DNA of 64,000 bases from Mycobacterium sp. 1100029.7. GTDB lineage: Bacteria > Actinomycetota > Actinomycetes > Mycobacteriales > Mycobacteriaceae. The stretch covers positions 1 to 64,000 of the forward strand of contig NZ_LZSC01000028.1 of the NCBI RefSeq assembly GCF_001665235.1. Reading direction: 5' to 3'. The notes beneath the pieces are model-generated. The model was not told where the DNA came from. It saw nothing but the letters and a program-made list of their open reading frames with translations, and ran no database searches. How positions within the stretch are numbered: the first letter of the stretch is position 1; the number at the start of each line of letters is the position of its first letter. This document shows, one piece after another, positions 37,647-48,651 of the stretch. Both the position numbers and the translations under genes were made by a program.

Positions 37647-37740
37647 CTGGCTTCCCCCTGTCCGCCACCAGATTGGCCAAGGGCAGGAACCCCTGCCAGG
37701 ACAAAAAACCTTCCAGGTACGCGGGGTCGCCTAGGAACCG

Positions 37741-38190
37741 TCAGCCCAGGTACGGGCGGGTGGCCAGCACGTAACTGGCCAGCGCCGCCAGCGGCGCCGC
37801 CAACGGCACCCAGGGCACGTGCAGCGGGAACGAAATCGCCACCACGCCGACGAAGGTGAACCCGACGGCGCCGGCAACCGTGGGCCAGCTCGCCATCACC
37901 ACCGCATCCGGCAGTGCCGCGGCGTAGCGACAGCCCAGGTAGGCCGCCGCGCAAAGCCCCGACAGCGCGACCAGCTCCGGCGACGGATCGCTCAGCGCGA
38001 TCGTGATCACCGCTCCCGATACGGCGATCGTCGCGGCCGGTCGCACAGCAATCGCCACCCCCACCGCCACCACGGTGGCGATCGCGACGCCCAGCGCCGG
38101 CCCGTGGGCGGCCACCGCCGCCAGACCCACCATCAGAACCCCGGATGCAGTGGACAGGGCGTGCAGCCCGACTCGCGTGACAGCTGACAT
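37741..38190 (-). CDS. Multi-pass membrane protein (Rv3162c-like)
   Basis: This 149-residue integral membrane protein has about five hydrophobic helices rich in Ala, Val and Gly, for example LMVGLAAVAAHGPALGVAIA and AVGFTFVGVVAISF. It is the last gene of a minus-strand block with the DUF58, MoxR and DUF4129-type genes, 2 bases downstream of the DUF58 gene, and is probably part of the same membrane complex. After its stop the same frame reads on for about 33 plausible residues (RFLGDPAYLEGFLSW at the start), so a recent truncation is possible. Confidence 0.78.
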   Translation of the reverse strand: MSAVTRVGLHALSTASGVLMVGLAAVAAHGPALGVAIATVVAVGVAIAVRPAATIAVSGAVITIALSDPSPELVALSGLCAAAYLGCRYAAALPDAVVMASWPTVAGAVGFTFVGVVAISFPLHVPWVPLAAPLAALASYVLATRPYLG

Positions 38191-38192
38191 GA

Positions 38193-39446
38193 CTACCTGC
38201 GCAACCGTCCCCGCACCCGATGGCGACGATCCGGCAGCACACTCATCGACTGGTCCAACGTCTGGCCCTGCGACCAGGAGACGATGTCGACACCGATGGT
38301 TGCCATGTCGCGGTACATCGCCGAGCGCTGCAAAGCCCAGAGCCGATCCACCAGTGGGTCCTGCTTCTCCTCGAACGGGGACCGATCGAGAGTGTCGACG
38401 GCGATCACAACGTGACCTCGTTTCCGCAGATCGATCAGCGCCAGCGCGAATTCGGTGTCCAGCAGCGTGGAGAACGCGACGACGATCGCACCAGCCGGTA
38501 CGGCCGCACGCGGCGCCAATGTGCCGGTGGTGTTTTCGAATCGCTCCCCCGCGCCGAGTACGGTGTCGAGGATCCGATAGAACTGCCGCTGACCGATGTC
38601 GGCCCCCAGCCAGCGCGGACGATTGCCGCCCAACGCTACGATTCCGGCGCGGTCGCTGTAGCGCAGTGCGGTCTGTACCACCTGCGCCGCGCCGCGCACG
38701 ATGCGCTCGGTCGACTCGGTCGCGGGGCCCGCCGGTTGCCGGTAGGCATCGATCAGCACCACCACGTCGGCCGCGCGGTCGGTCAGACGCTCGGTCACGT
38801 GCAGCCGGCCGCGACGGGCACTCACGGGCCAATTCACCGCTCGCAGTTGATCACCGGGGACATAGGGACGAATGTCGGCGTATTCCACGCCCGGGCCGGT
38901 GTGTGCGGTGAGGTGAGCGCCGAGACGGTCGAGCAGCTCGGTGCGCGGGATCGGTGTCGACTGCGGCGGCGTCAGCGGGAACACGATGATGTCGGCGACA
39001 TCGGCGGTTGCGGTGCCGGTGAGCAGGCCACCGCGTGCGACGGTGTCGACGCGCGCGGCAACAAGGTATCTACCCCACCGGTTTGCCACTGCAACAATGC
39101 TTTTCGAGCGACGTGAATCAGAATCGACAATCTCCAGGGCAAGGCCCTCGACGTCGGGAACAGTCACTTCGACCGCCGCCTCGCCGACTTCGGTCACCCA
39201 CATCGTCACCTTGGCCTGTTCGCCTTCGAAGCATCGTTGCGAATCCGGCTCTGCGTGCACAGAGATCTTCGGCGCCTGCTGCTGCCAGCTGATCGAGCAC
39301 AGCACACCGAGCAGCGGCGCCGCGAACGCAACCAGCTCCCAGCGACCGGCGATCACCGCAAACACCAACGCGGTTCCCGCACTCGTTGCGATCGCGCGCG
39401 TCAATGGTGATGCGCGCCATTCGAACTCGACCTCACGACCGCTCAT
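38193..39446 (-). CDS. DUF58 domain protein (Rv3163c-like)
   Basis: This 417-residue protein has two N-terminal membrane helices (about residues 15-50) and a DUF58 domain containing GVEYADIRPYVPGDQLRAVN and WPVSARRGRLHVTE, followed by a von-Willebrand-A-like segment (VVVLIDAYRQPAG). DUF58 proteins accompany MoxR ATPases, and the pair is thought to act in protein maturation or envelope stress tolerance. The ATG at 39444-39446 overlaps the moxR3 stop (ATGA). A longer frame upstream lies within moxR3 and is rejected. Confidence 0.88.
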   Translation of the reverse strand: MSGREVEFEWRASPLTRAIATSAGTALVFAVIAGRWELVAFAAPLLGVLCSISWQQQAPKISVHAEPDSQRCFEGEQAKVTMWVTEVGEAAVEVTVPDVEGLALEIVDSDSRRSKSIVAVANRWGRYLVAARVDTVARGGLLTGTATADVADIIVFPLTPPQSTPIPRTELLDRLGAHLTAHTGPGVEYADIRPYVPGDQLRAVNWPVSARRGRLHVTERLTDRAADVVVLIDAYRQPAGPATESTERIVRGAAQVVQTALRYSDRAGIVALGGNRPRWLGADIGQRQFYRILDTVLGAGERFENTTGTLAPRAAVPAGAIVVAFSTLLDTEFALALIDLRKRGHVVIAVDTLDRSPFEEKQDPLVDRLWALQRSAMYRDMATIGVDIVSWSQGQTLDQSMSVLPDRRHRVRGRLRR

Positions 39447-40423
39447 CCGGGTCCCGCATTGGTTCGAGGAACCGGCAGCCGCCGCAACAATTCGTCGACG
39501 ACATCGGCGCCCTGAATCTTGCGCACCCACATCTCCGGGCGCAAGGTGATCCGGTGCGCGACCGCCGCGACGGCCAGCGCCTTGACGTCCTCCGGGATCA
39601 CATAGTCGCGGCCCAGCAACAAGGCCCGGGCCCGGGCCAGCTGGACCAAGTCGAGTTCGGCGCGCGGGCTGGCGCCGACGGCGACCTGCGGATGGCGTCG
39701 GGTGGCGGTGGCCAGCGACACCACGTAATGCAAGACGTCCTCGTGCACCGTCACCTGCTCCACCGACTCGCGCATCGCCAGCAGGTCATGGGCATCGACC
39801 ACTTGATTGACCGTGGGCTCGGCCGATCCGCGTTCCAGGCGCCGGCGCAGCATCGAGGCCTCGTCGCGCTCGGAGAGATAGCGCAGCTCCAGGCGCATCG
39901 CGAACCGGTCCAACTGCGCCTCCGGCAACGGATAGGTGCCCTCATATTCGATCGGATTGTCCGTCGCGAGCACGATGAACGGCGTGGGCAGCTTGTGGGT
40001 TTCCCCGTCGATGCTCACCTGGCCTTCTGCCATCGCCTCCAGCAGTGCCGCTTGGGTTTTGGGCGGAGTGCGGTTGATCTCGTCGGCAAGCAGCAGGTTG
40101 GTGAAGATGGGGCCGGCACGAAATGCGAATCGGCCCGACTGCATGTCATAGATCGTCGAACCGAGCAGATCGGCGGGCAGCAGGTCGGGGGTGAACTGCA
40201 CCCGGGTGAATCGCAAACCCAATGCGGCGGCAAAGGATCTCGCGATCAACGTCTTGCCAAGTCCGGGCAGATCTTCGATCAGAACGTGGCCACGCGCGAG
40301 CACCGCGGTCAGGATGAGGGTCAACGCCGCGCGCTTACCCACCACCACCCGTTCGATTTCGTCGAGCACCGCTTCGCAGTGCGCCGTGGTGGTCGCGGCC
40401 GGCATCGTGGCGCCCTCTGTCAT
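39443..40423 (-). CDS. moxR3: MoxR-family AAA+ ATPase
   Basis: This 326-residue ATPase of the MoxR group has Walker A in IEDLPGLGKTLIARSFAA (about residue 50), Walker B in NLLLADEINRTPPKTQAALL and a sensor segment FIVLATDNPIEYEGTYPLPE. MoxR ATPases work as chaperones with VWA/DUF58 partners at the membrane. It overlaps both neighbours (ATGA at each end), giving strict co-translation. It corresponds to M. tuberculosis Rv3164c (moxR3). Confidence 0.93.
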   Translation of the reverse strand: MTEGATMPAATTTAHCEAVLDEIERVVVGKRAALTLILTAVLARGHVLIEDLPGLGKTLIARSFAAALGLRFTRVQFTPDLLPADLLGSTIYDMQSGRFAFRAGPIFTNLLLADEINRTPPKTQAALLEAMAEGQVSIDGETHKLPTPFIVLATDNPIEYEGTYPLPEAQLDRFAMRLELRYLSERDEASMLRRRLERGSAEPTVNQVVDAHDLLAMRESVEQVTVHEDVLHYVVSLATATRRHPQVAVGASPRAELDLVQLARARALLLGRDYVIPEDVKALAVAAVAHRITLRPEMWVRKIQGADVVDELLRRLPVPRTNAGPG

Positions 40424-40902
40424 ACCTGCTCCAACCTCAGGAGGATCTCTTCCAATGTCGCCCGACCGGGACCGGGCTGCTGGTCGGCACCGCGCGCGAT
40501 GTTGTTGGGATTGACCCACTCCCACAGGCCGTCGCCGAACAACATGCGGCCCGTCGACTGGAAAGCCATCGGGTCCTTGGCCAATCGTTGGCCGGTGGCT
40601 ATTTCGTACCGGCGCGCCAGCATCGGGCGCAGATGCCGGTCCCAGTCGGCTCGCGTGGATTCGGACCAGCGAATCGTCGTCGCGGTGGTGGCGAGCCAGC
40701 GCCGCAACGAGTCCCCCAGATCGTCCGCGCCCAGATCCGGCGTGGCGTCCAGCCCCCGTCCGAGCAGCCGACGAACATTGAGCAGCACCAAACCCAGGGC
40801 CACCCCGGCCACCATCAGTACGAATCGGCGATCGTGCACAATCAGCACCAAAAGCTCGGCCCCGACGATGAGGCAAACACCAAGAAACAGCAGCTTTTTC
40901 AT
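40420..40902 (-). CDS. Membrane protein of the moxR3 operon (Rv3165c-like)
   Basis: This 160-residue protein matches M. tuberculosis Rv3165c in length. It has two closely spaced helices at about residues 4-21 and 26-45 and a soluble C-terminal domain containing RADWDRHLRPMLARRYEIAT and FGDGLWEWVNPNN. Function is unknown; the gene overlaps moxR3 and the upstream DUF4129-type gene, so it probably belongs to the same complex. Confidence 0.85.
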   Translation of the reverse strand: MKKLLFLGVCLIVGAELLVLIVHDRRFVLMVAGVALGLVLLNVRRLLGRGLDATPDLGADDLGDSLRRWLATTATTIRWSESTRADWDRHLRPMLARRYEIATGQRLAKDPMAFQSTGRMLFGDGLWEWVNPNNIARGADQQPGPGRATLEEILLRLEQV

Positions 40903-41843
40903 ACCGGGCTCCGTAGCTCCGCAAGAACCAGCTCCAACACGCGGACTGCCTCGTCGCGATGCCGTTGGTTCATCACGTGTGGACTGAACCGGGCTTCCTC
41001 GAACAGATTGACCAGCTGGGCGGCGTTATCACTATGCAGCGCATGGAGTTCGACCGCACGTGCCAACACCTCCGTGGGCGTGTCGAAGTCTTGCGGTGCG
41101 GCGCCGGGGACATTGGCCAGCTCACGTTCCATCGCGGCGTAGCAGGCGATGATTGCCTCGCGCGGCTCGCGGCTGCGATCCGCCATTTCGGCCAATCCGA
41201 GTTCGGCCGCCCGGGCCAAGGACTCGGAATGTTCTACGGGCGGCCGAATCTCGCTGTCGTCGTCGGCCAGCGGGTGCGGTGCCGCGGCGCGTACCTTCCG
41301 CCGCGACATGAGGATCGTCCCGGTCACCAGGATCAGCAGCATCGGCACCGTCGCGGCCAACAGGATTCCCAACATGTCGCCGGAGTCCTGCTGCGGGGGG
41401 CGGTGTGGTGGCGGCGGTGCGGCGCCCTGTTGTGGTGCCGCACCGGCATCCGGAGCGGATTGTGCGGGACCGACGCCGTGGGGCAGCGCCAGCCGGGACA
41501 GCAGCATCGCGATCAGCAGCCACCCGATGATCACCGCGAAGCCGATCAACAACACCCGCCAGCTCGGCCTGCCCACACCCGTGCCGAGCATCTCGGAGAG
41601 GTTCCCCATTTTGGGCGCCACCGCACGCGGATCCCGCAGTCGCGCGATGACAGCGACAGCCATCAACGCGACCGCGGCGCTCAAGACGATGACGACGAAC
41701 AGCATCGCCGCGCGGGCACTGCCTGCCTCCCGGTGCGCCGCATGATCCCGGAATGGAAGGTATCCGCGCAGGGTCGCGGCGACGACGATCAACAGCGCGA
41801 TGAGCGCAACGACGCGCGCAGTCGGCTTGTCAATACCGGGCAT
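40899..41843 (-). CDS. Membrane protein with DUF4129-type C-terminus (Rv3166c-like)
   Basis: This 314-residue protein has helices at about residues 10-27, 44-68, 93-115 and 155-177, with a Pro-rich linker (QQGAAPPPPHRPPQQDSGD). The cytoplasmic C-terminal domain, REAIIACYAAMERELANVPG onward, looks like DUF4129. The start at MPGIDKPTARVVA is preferred to a more distal ATG. It is the first gene of the five-gene block ending with the Rv3162c-like gene. An inverted-repeat element lies upstream. Confidence 0.85.
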   Translation of the reverse strand: MPGIDKPTARVVALIALLIVVAATLRGYLPFRDHAAHREAGSARAAMLFVVIVLSAAVALMAVAVIARLRDPRAVAPKMGNLSEMLGTGVGRPSWRVLLIGFAVIIGWLLIAMLLSRLALPHGVGPAQSAPDAGAAPQQGAAPPPPHRPPQQDSGDMLGILLAATVPMLLILVTGTILMSRRKVRAAAPHPLADDDSEIRPPVEHSESLARAAELGLAEMADRSREPREAIIACYAAMERELANVPGAAPQDFDTPTEVLARAVELHALHSDNAAQLVNLFEEARFSPHVMNQRHRDEAVRVLELVLAELRSPV

Positions 41844-41955
41844 TCGCACACCACTCGACCGGCTTTCCTGTTCCCATTGCGGCACAGGCTTGATTCATAC
41901 TTGCACGTCGGGCCGGCACGTGGCCAGGGTCGGCGGGTATCCCGGCACCCGGGCT

Positions 41956-42015
41956 CGCGAGCGTAACGCCAGTGCGAAAAAGCGGCCGATATTTCGCCGT
42001 GACGTTACGCTCGCG
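41956..42015. repeat. Dispersed inverted-repeat (REP-like) element, copy 2
   Basis: This 60-bp element has perfect 13-base arms (CGCGAGCGTAACG/CGTTACGCTCGCG). The interior shares AGTGCGA, CGGCCGAT and TTTCGC with the element at 8741-8796. It lies in the 187-bp gap after the SDR gene stop and upstream of the Rv3166c-like gene. It may stop transcription coming from the SDR gene. Confidence 0.75.
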
Positions 42016-42030
42016 GACGCGGATTGAGCG

Positions 42031-42893
42031 TCAGTTGACGGTGAAGGGACGGAAGCTGCCGTCGAGCACCTGGTGATGACCGATCGTGCGTCCCGTGACG
42101 ACGGATGGATCCACCAAAGCCAATTGCACTGCCGCGTCGGCAAATTCGTCTTCGGTCGCCGTTTCGTCGAAAGCTGTCGCATAGTAGGACAGGCCGGGCG
42201 TCATGATCGGCTTCGACGGTGACAACGCGTTGACGGCGATGTTGTGGTCGGTCAGATCAAACGCCGCACACTGGGTCAGATGCTCGAGTGCCGCCTTGGA
42301 GCCGCCGTAGCCGGGCAGCACACCACCGCTGCGCTCGGCGTAGGGCCCGTCGCCGGGCAGCCGGGACGCCACCGAGGTGATGTTGATGATGGAGCCGACG
42401 CGGGCCTCGATCATGTCCGGGGACACCAGCTGCATCAACTCGTAGGCCGCGAACACCGCGATGTCGAAGTGGCGGCGAAACGCGGACAACGGCGTGCTGA
42501 CGAACCCCGGCCAGCCGGGTTTCGCGGCACCGGCATTGGCTGGCTTCGGGCGCGGTTGGGCGCCGGGCACCGGCGGGCGCCCGGGTGCGGTGAAAGCCGC
42601 GTTGTTGACCAGAATGGTGATGGGGCCCAACGCCTCTCGCGCCTCACGCACCAACCTGGCGATGTCGTCACGGTCGGTCAGGTCCGCCCGGACCGGCACC
42701 GCTCGGCCGCCGGCCGCCGTAATCGCGGCAACGGTCTCGCCGATGGTTCCCGGCAGCCGGTCGTCCCACACCTGTTCGGTGCGACCGACCACTGCCACCG
42801 CCGCACCCTCGCCGGCCAATGCCAGCGAGATCGCGCGGCCCAGGCCGCGGCTGCCACCGGTGACGATCGCGGTTCGCCCCGCCAACCGCTGCG

Positions 42894-42897
<4 letters not shown>
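42031..42897 (-). CDS. Short-chain dehydrogenase/reductase
   Basis: This 288-residue SDR has the cofactor loop AIVTGGSRGLGRAISLALAG, NNAAFT, an active-site Ser in NITSVASRLP and the catalytic YxxxK as YGGSK. Between NNAAFTAPG and FRRHFDIAVF lies a Pro/Ala/Gly-rich insertion of about 30 residues not usual in the family. The ATG at 42895-42897 overlaps the TetR stop, so regulator and enzyme are co-translated. M. tuberculosis has no SDR between Rv3166c and Rv3167c, so this gene is an insertion or a loss there. Substrate unknown. Confidence 0.87.
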
Positions 42898-44686
<1,789 letters not shown>

Positions 44687-44687
<1 letters not shown>

Positions 44688-45802
44688 TGCTCGGACCGCT
44701 CGACGAATACCCGGTACACCAGATCCCCCAACCGATCGCGTGGCCCGGCTCCTCGGACCGCAACTTCTACGATCGGTCTTACTTCAACGCCCACGACCGC
44801 ACCGGCGACATCTTTCTGATCAGCGGTATCGGCTACTACCCCAATCTCGGCGTCAAGGACGCGTTCGTGCTCGTCCGGCGCGGGGACACCCAGACCGCGG
44901 TGCACGTGTCGGACGCCATCGATTCCGACCGGCTCAACCAGCACGTCAACGGCTACCGCATCGAAGTGATCGAACCCCTGCACAAGCTGCGGATCGTGCT
45001 CGAGGAAACCGAGGGCATTGCGGCTGATCTCACTTGGAAGGGCCTGTTCGACGTCGTCCAGGAACAGCCGCACATCCTGCGGTCCGGCAACCGGGTGACG
45101 CTGGACGCGCAGCGATTCGCCCAACTCGGAAGCTGGAGCGGACATCTCGTGATCGACGGCGAGGAGATCACCGTCGACCCGAACACCTGGCTGGGTAGCC
45201 GCGACCGGTCGTGGGGCATCCGGCCGATCGGCGAGGCCGAGCCGGCGGGACGCCCGGCCGACCCGCCGTTCGAGGGCATGTGGTGGCTATATGTACCAAT
45301 GGCTTTCGACGACTTCGCGATCGTGCTGATCATCCAGGAGGAGCCGGACGGGTTCCGCTCCCTCAACGACTGCACCCGGATCTGGCGCGACGGCCGGGTT
45401 GAGCAGCTGGGCTGGCCGCGGGTCAAGATCCACTACACCTCGGGCACTCGTATCCCGACCGGCGCGACGATCGACGCCACCACGCCCGACGGCAGCCCGG
45501 TCCACTTCGACGTCGAGTCCAAGCTGCCGGTGCCGATTCACGTCGGCGGCGGCTACGGCGGTGATTCGGACTGGATCCACGGAATGTGGAAGGGCGAGAA
45601 GTTCGCCGAACGCCTGACCTACAACATGACCGATCCGGCGATCATCGGCCGCGCCGGCTTCGGGGTGATCGACCATGTCGGCCGCGCGGTCTGCCACGAG
45701 GGCGACAAACCCCCGGTCGAGGGCTGGGGCCTGTACGAGCACGGCGCGTTGGGCCGTCACGACCCGTCCGGGTTCGCCGACTGGCTCACGGTTGCGTCCT
45801 GA
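44687..45802 (+). CDS. Conserved protein of unknown function (Rv3169-like)
   Basis: This 371-residue protein is close in length to M. tuberculosis Rv3169. Sequence features are RNFYDRSYFNAHDRTGDIFL, a Trp/Arg-rich middle (WLGSRDRSWGIRPIGEAEPA) and GMWWLYVPMAFDDFAIVLII. The pattern suggests a beta-rich, lipocalin-like or hydroxyneurosporene-synthase-like fold, but I do not recognise a catalytic motif. Coupled translation with the kinase suggests they share one pathway. Function is not assigned. Confidence 0.82.
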
Positions 45803-45814
45803 GTCAGCGCGCCC

Positions 45815-45867
45815 AACGTCGAGTTGCCGCGGCATGCGCGGGCGAATAAGCCCAACAAGTCGACGTT
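45815..45867. repeat. Inverted repeat between convergent genes
   Basis: Arms AACGTCGAGTTG and CAAGTCGACGTT pair over 12 bases with one mismatch, around a 29-base GC-rich interior containing GCATGC. It lies in the 78-bp gap between the ends of the Rv3169-like gene and the flavin monooxygenase gene. It is unlike the 8741 and 41956 elements in sequence. A bidirectional stop signal is the simplest role. Confidence 0.5.
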
Positions 45868-45880
45868 CGCCGCGACGGAG

Positions 45881-47233
45881 TCAGCGGCGGTACTTGGCTC
45901 CGGGATGATCGTCGGGCAGTAGCGGTCCCTTTCCGCTCAGCCGTTCGCGCAGCGTGGAGCGCGCCACCTGCTGCGGCACCCGGCCGCGACGATGCAGTTC
46001 GGGCACGACGAGCTCGGCGAAATCGACGAAGGTGCCCGGCGTCGTCACGTAAGCGAGGTTGAACCCGTCGACATCGGCCTCGTCGACCCATCGCTCCAGC
46101 TCGTCGGCGACATCGGTGGGCGAGCCCACCAATACCGGGCCGCGCCCACCGATGCCGATCTCCTCGGCGAGTTCCCGGGCCGTCCAGGTCCGTTCGTCGG
46201 TCGTGAAGGAGGCCAACGCGGAACGGTTGGCGTCGGTGTCGCTGTAGCGCAGCGGATCATCATCGCCCAGCTCGGCCAGGTCCACCCCGGTCCAGCCACC
46301 GAAGAGCGCCAATGCGCCTGTGGTGCTGACGAATTGGCGATACTCGTCCAGCTTGGCCAATGCTTGTTCGCGCGTCTCGGCGACGACCGGGGTCACCATG
46401 GTGAACACCTTGATGGAGCGCGGGTCGCGGCCCAGGTCGGCGGCGGCTTCCCGCAGGGCTCGCACCGGGCCCCGCACGATCTGCGGTGTCGGACCCGAGA
46501 TGAATGCGGCCTCGGCGTTGGCGGCGGCGAATCTGACGCCCCGCGGCGAGGCACCGGCCTGGAACAACACCGGGGTGCGCTGCGGCGACGGCTCACACAG
46601 GAACGGCCCGGGCACCGAGAAGTAGCGACCCTTGTGTTCGATGTCGTGCACCTTCGACGGGTCGGTGAAGACGCCGCCTATCCGATCGCGTACCACCGCG
46701 TCGGATTCCCACGACGCTTCCCACAGTTTGTAACAGACCTCGAGATACTCGTCGGCGATCTCGTAGCGCTGGTCATGGGGAATCTGGGCATCCAAGCCGA
46801 GATTGCGTGCGGCACTGTCCAAATAAGAGGTGACGATGTTCCACGCCACCCGCCCGCCGGTGAGGTGATCCAGCGTCGTCAACCGGCGAGCCAGCGCATA
46901 CGGCTGCTCGTAGGTCAGCGACAGCGTGATCCCGAAGCCGAGGGTCTCGGTGACCGCGGCCATCGCCGACACCGCCGCGGTCGGGTCGTTGACCGGGAAT
47001 TGGGCGGCGTCGAGCACCGCCGCATCGCGCGACCCGCCGTACACGTCGTAGACACCGAGGACGTCGGCGAGGAACAGCGCATCGAAACCGCCCGCCTCCA
47101 AGGTCCGGGCCAACTCTGTCCAATAGCCCAGTTCGCGATACCGATGACCCTGGTCCTGCGGGTGACGCCACAGTCCTGCCGCCTGATGACCGACACAGGC
47201 CATGTCGAAGGCATTGAGATAGATCCGGCTCAT
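45881..47233 (-). CDS. FMN-dependent monooxygenase, NtaA/SnaA/DszA family
   Basis: This 450-residue luciferase-like (TIM-barrel) monooxygenase would use reduced FMN and O2. It has DALFLADVLGVYD, GFGITLSLTYEQPYALARRL, TGGRVAWNIVTSYLDSAARN and LFQAGASPRG, all typical of the NtaA/DszA branch that attacks C-N or C-S bonds in xenobiotics, sulfonates and dibenzothiophene-type compounds. No FMN reductase is adjacent. It is 4 bases downstream of an MHS-family transporter gene, so a transported substrate is likely. Confidence 0.9.
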   Translation of the reverse strand: MSRIYLNAFDMACVGHQAAGLWRHPQDQGHRYRELGYWTELARTLEAGGFDALFLADVLGVYDVYGGSRDAAVLDAAQFPVNDPTAAVSAMAAVTETLGFGITLSLTYEQPYALARRLTTLDHLTGGRVAWNIVTSYLDSAARNLGLDAQIPHDQRYEIADEYLEVCYKLWEASWESDAVVRDRIGGVFTDPSKVHDIEHKGRYFSVPGPFLCEPSPQRTPVLFQAGASPRGVRFAAANAEAAFISGPTPQIVRGPVRALREAAADLGRDPRSIKVFTMVTPVVAETREQALAKLDEYRQFVSTTGALALFGGWTGVDLAELGDDDPLRYSDTDANRSALASFTTDERTWTARELAEEIGIGGRGPVLVGSPTDVADELERWVDEADVDGFNLAYVTTPGTFVDFAELVVPELHRRGRVPQQVARSTLRERLSGKGPLLPDDHPGAKYRR

Positions 47234-47237
47234 ACAC

Positions 47238-48545
47238 TCACTCGATTTGATCGGCGTAGGTTTCTTTCGCCGCCAGGGCCGCGACGACGGTGATGGCGGC
47301 CAGGACCGCGAAGTACCCCACGATCAACCATGGCCTGCCACCGCCGGCGACCAGCAGTGCCGCCGCGATCAGCGGCGCGAAGCCGCCCGACAGCACGGCC
47401 CCGATTTGATACCCCAGCGAAGACCCACTGTAACGCACCCGGGTGTCGAAGAGCTCCGCGAACCAGGCGGCCTGCGGGCCGTACATCGCATCGTGAACGA
47501 CGTTGACGCCGAACACAATCGAAAGCACCACCGCGATCGCCGACCCGCTTCCCGCGGCCACGAAGAACAGTGTTAACGCCACCACCCCGGCCAGCGCGCC
47601 GAACAGGTACGGTGGCCGGCGGCCGAACCGATCGGACAGCAGTGCCCAACCGGGCGTGCTGATCAAGCCGAGCGCCGACGAGATCAACACCGCGATCAAC
47701 CCGACTCCGCTGCCCTTGCCGAACGAATCCTGCAGGTAGGTAAGCGAATACGTGGTCAGCAACACGAACAAGCCGATCTGCGAGATCCGCAGACCGGTGG
47801 TGATCAACACATTGCGCGGTTGGTGGCGGAGCACCTCCAGCACCGGCTGCGATGCGAGCTCGTCGCGTTGTTTGAGGCGGTCGAACACCGCCGCGTCGGT
47901 CAGCCGAAGCCGAATGAACAACCCGATTCCGACCAGAATTGCGCTGAACAGGAATGGGATTCGCCAACCATACGACAGGAAGTCGGCGCTGCCGGTGGCC
48001 TTGCGGGTCAGGTAGAAGACCGACGTCGCCAGCAACATGCCAGCCGGCGAACCGAGCTGGGTGAAGCTGCCGAACAGACCGCGCCGGCCCGGGGGTGCGT
48101 GTTCCACCGACAACACCGCCGCACCGCCCCACTCGGCGCCCACGGCAAGGCCCTGCAGCACCCGCAGCGCGGCCAGCAATCCGGGTGCCAGCAGCCCCGC
48201 TTGCGCGTAGCTGGGCAGCACCCCGATCGCGGTCGTGACCAGCCCCATCGTCAGCAGGGCGATCACCAAAACGGTCTTGCGCCCCAGCCGGTCCCCGAAG
48301 TGGCCGGACACCACCGCCCCCAGGGGGCGGGCCCCGAACCCCGCCGCATAGGTGGCGAACGACGCCAGGGTGCCGGCCGTCGACGAAACATGCGGGAAGA
48401 ACAGCGGTTTGAACACGAGGGCGGAGGCCGTCGCATACAAATAGAAGTCGTACCACTCGATCGTGGTGCCGATCATGCTGCCCAGGGCTACGGTGCGGAG
48501 CTGCGTTCTGGTGTCGGCAGTTGCCGCCGGCTCGGTAGTGATCAC
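47238..48545 (-). CDS. MHS-family metabolite:proton symporter (MFS)
   Basis: This 435-residue transporter has about 12 helices. The N-terminal GTTIEWYDFYLYATASALVF and the loop GHFGDRLGRKTVLVIALLTM mark the MHS group (relatives of ShiA, KgtP and ProP), which take up organic acids or osmolytes. It is first in a two-gene operon with the flavin monooxygenase and divergent from aofH across about 106 bases. The substrate cannot be read from sequence. Confidence 0.9.
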   Translation of the reverse strand: MITTEPAATADTRTQLRTVALGSMIGTTIEWYDFYLYATASALVFKPLFFPHVSSTAGTLASFATYAAGFGARPLGAVVSGHFGDRLGRKTVLVIALLTMGLVTTAIGVLPSYAQAGLLAPGLLAALRVLQGLAVGAEWGGAAVLSVEHAPPGRRGLFGSFTQLGSPAGMLLATSVFYLTRKATGSADFLSYGWRIPFLFSAILVGIGLFIRLRLTDAAVFDRLKQRDELASQPVLEVLRHQPRNVLITTGLRISQIGLFVLLTTYSLTYLQDSFGKGSGVGLIAVLISSALGLISTPGWALLSDRFGRRPPYLFGALAGVVALTLFFVAAGSGSAIAVVLSIVFGVNVVHDAMYGPQAAWFAELFDTRVRYSGSSLGYQIGAVLSGGFAPLIAAALLVAGGGRPWLIVGYFAVLAAITVVAALAAKETYADQIE

Positions 48546-48651
48546 GTGGTCGCAGACTAGCCACGACGTTGACGTGGTCCTACGGTTGCTCTCGCCGTGA
48601 TGCGAAGACCGCCCTACCGCCGGCGCGTCACCATGCGGTTGACTAGAGGGC

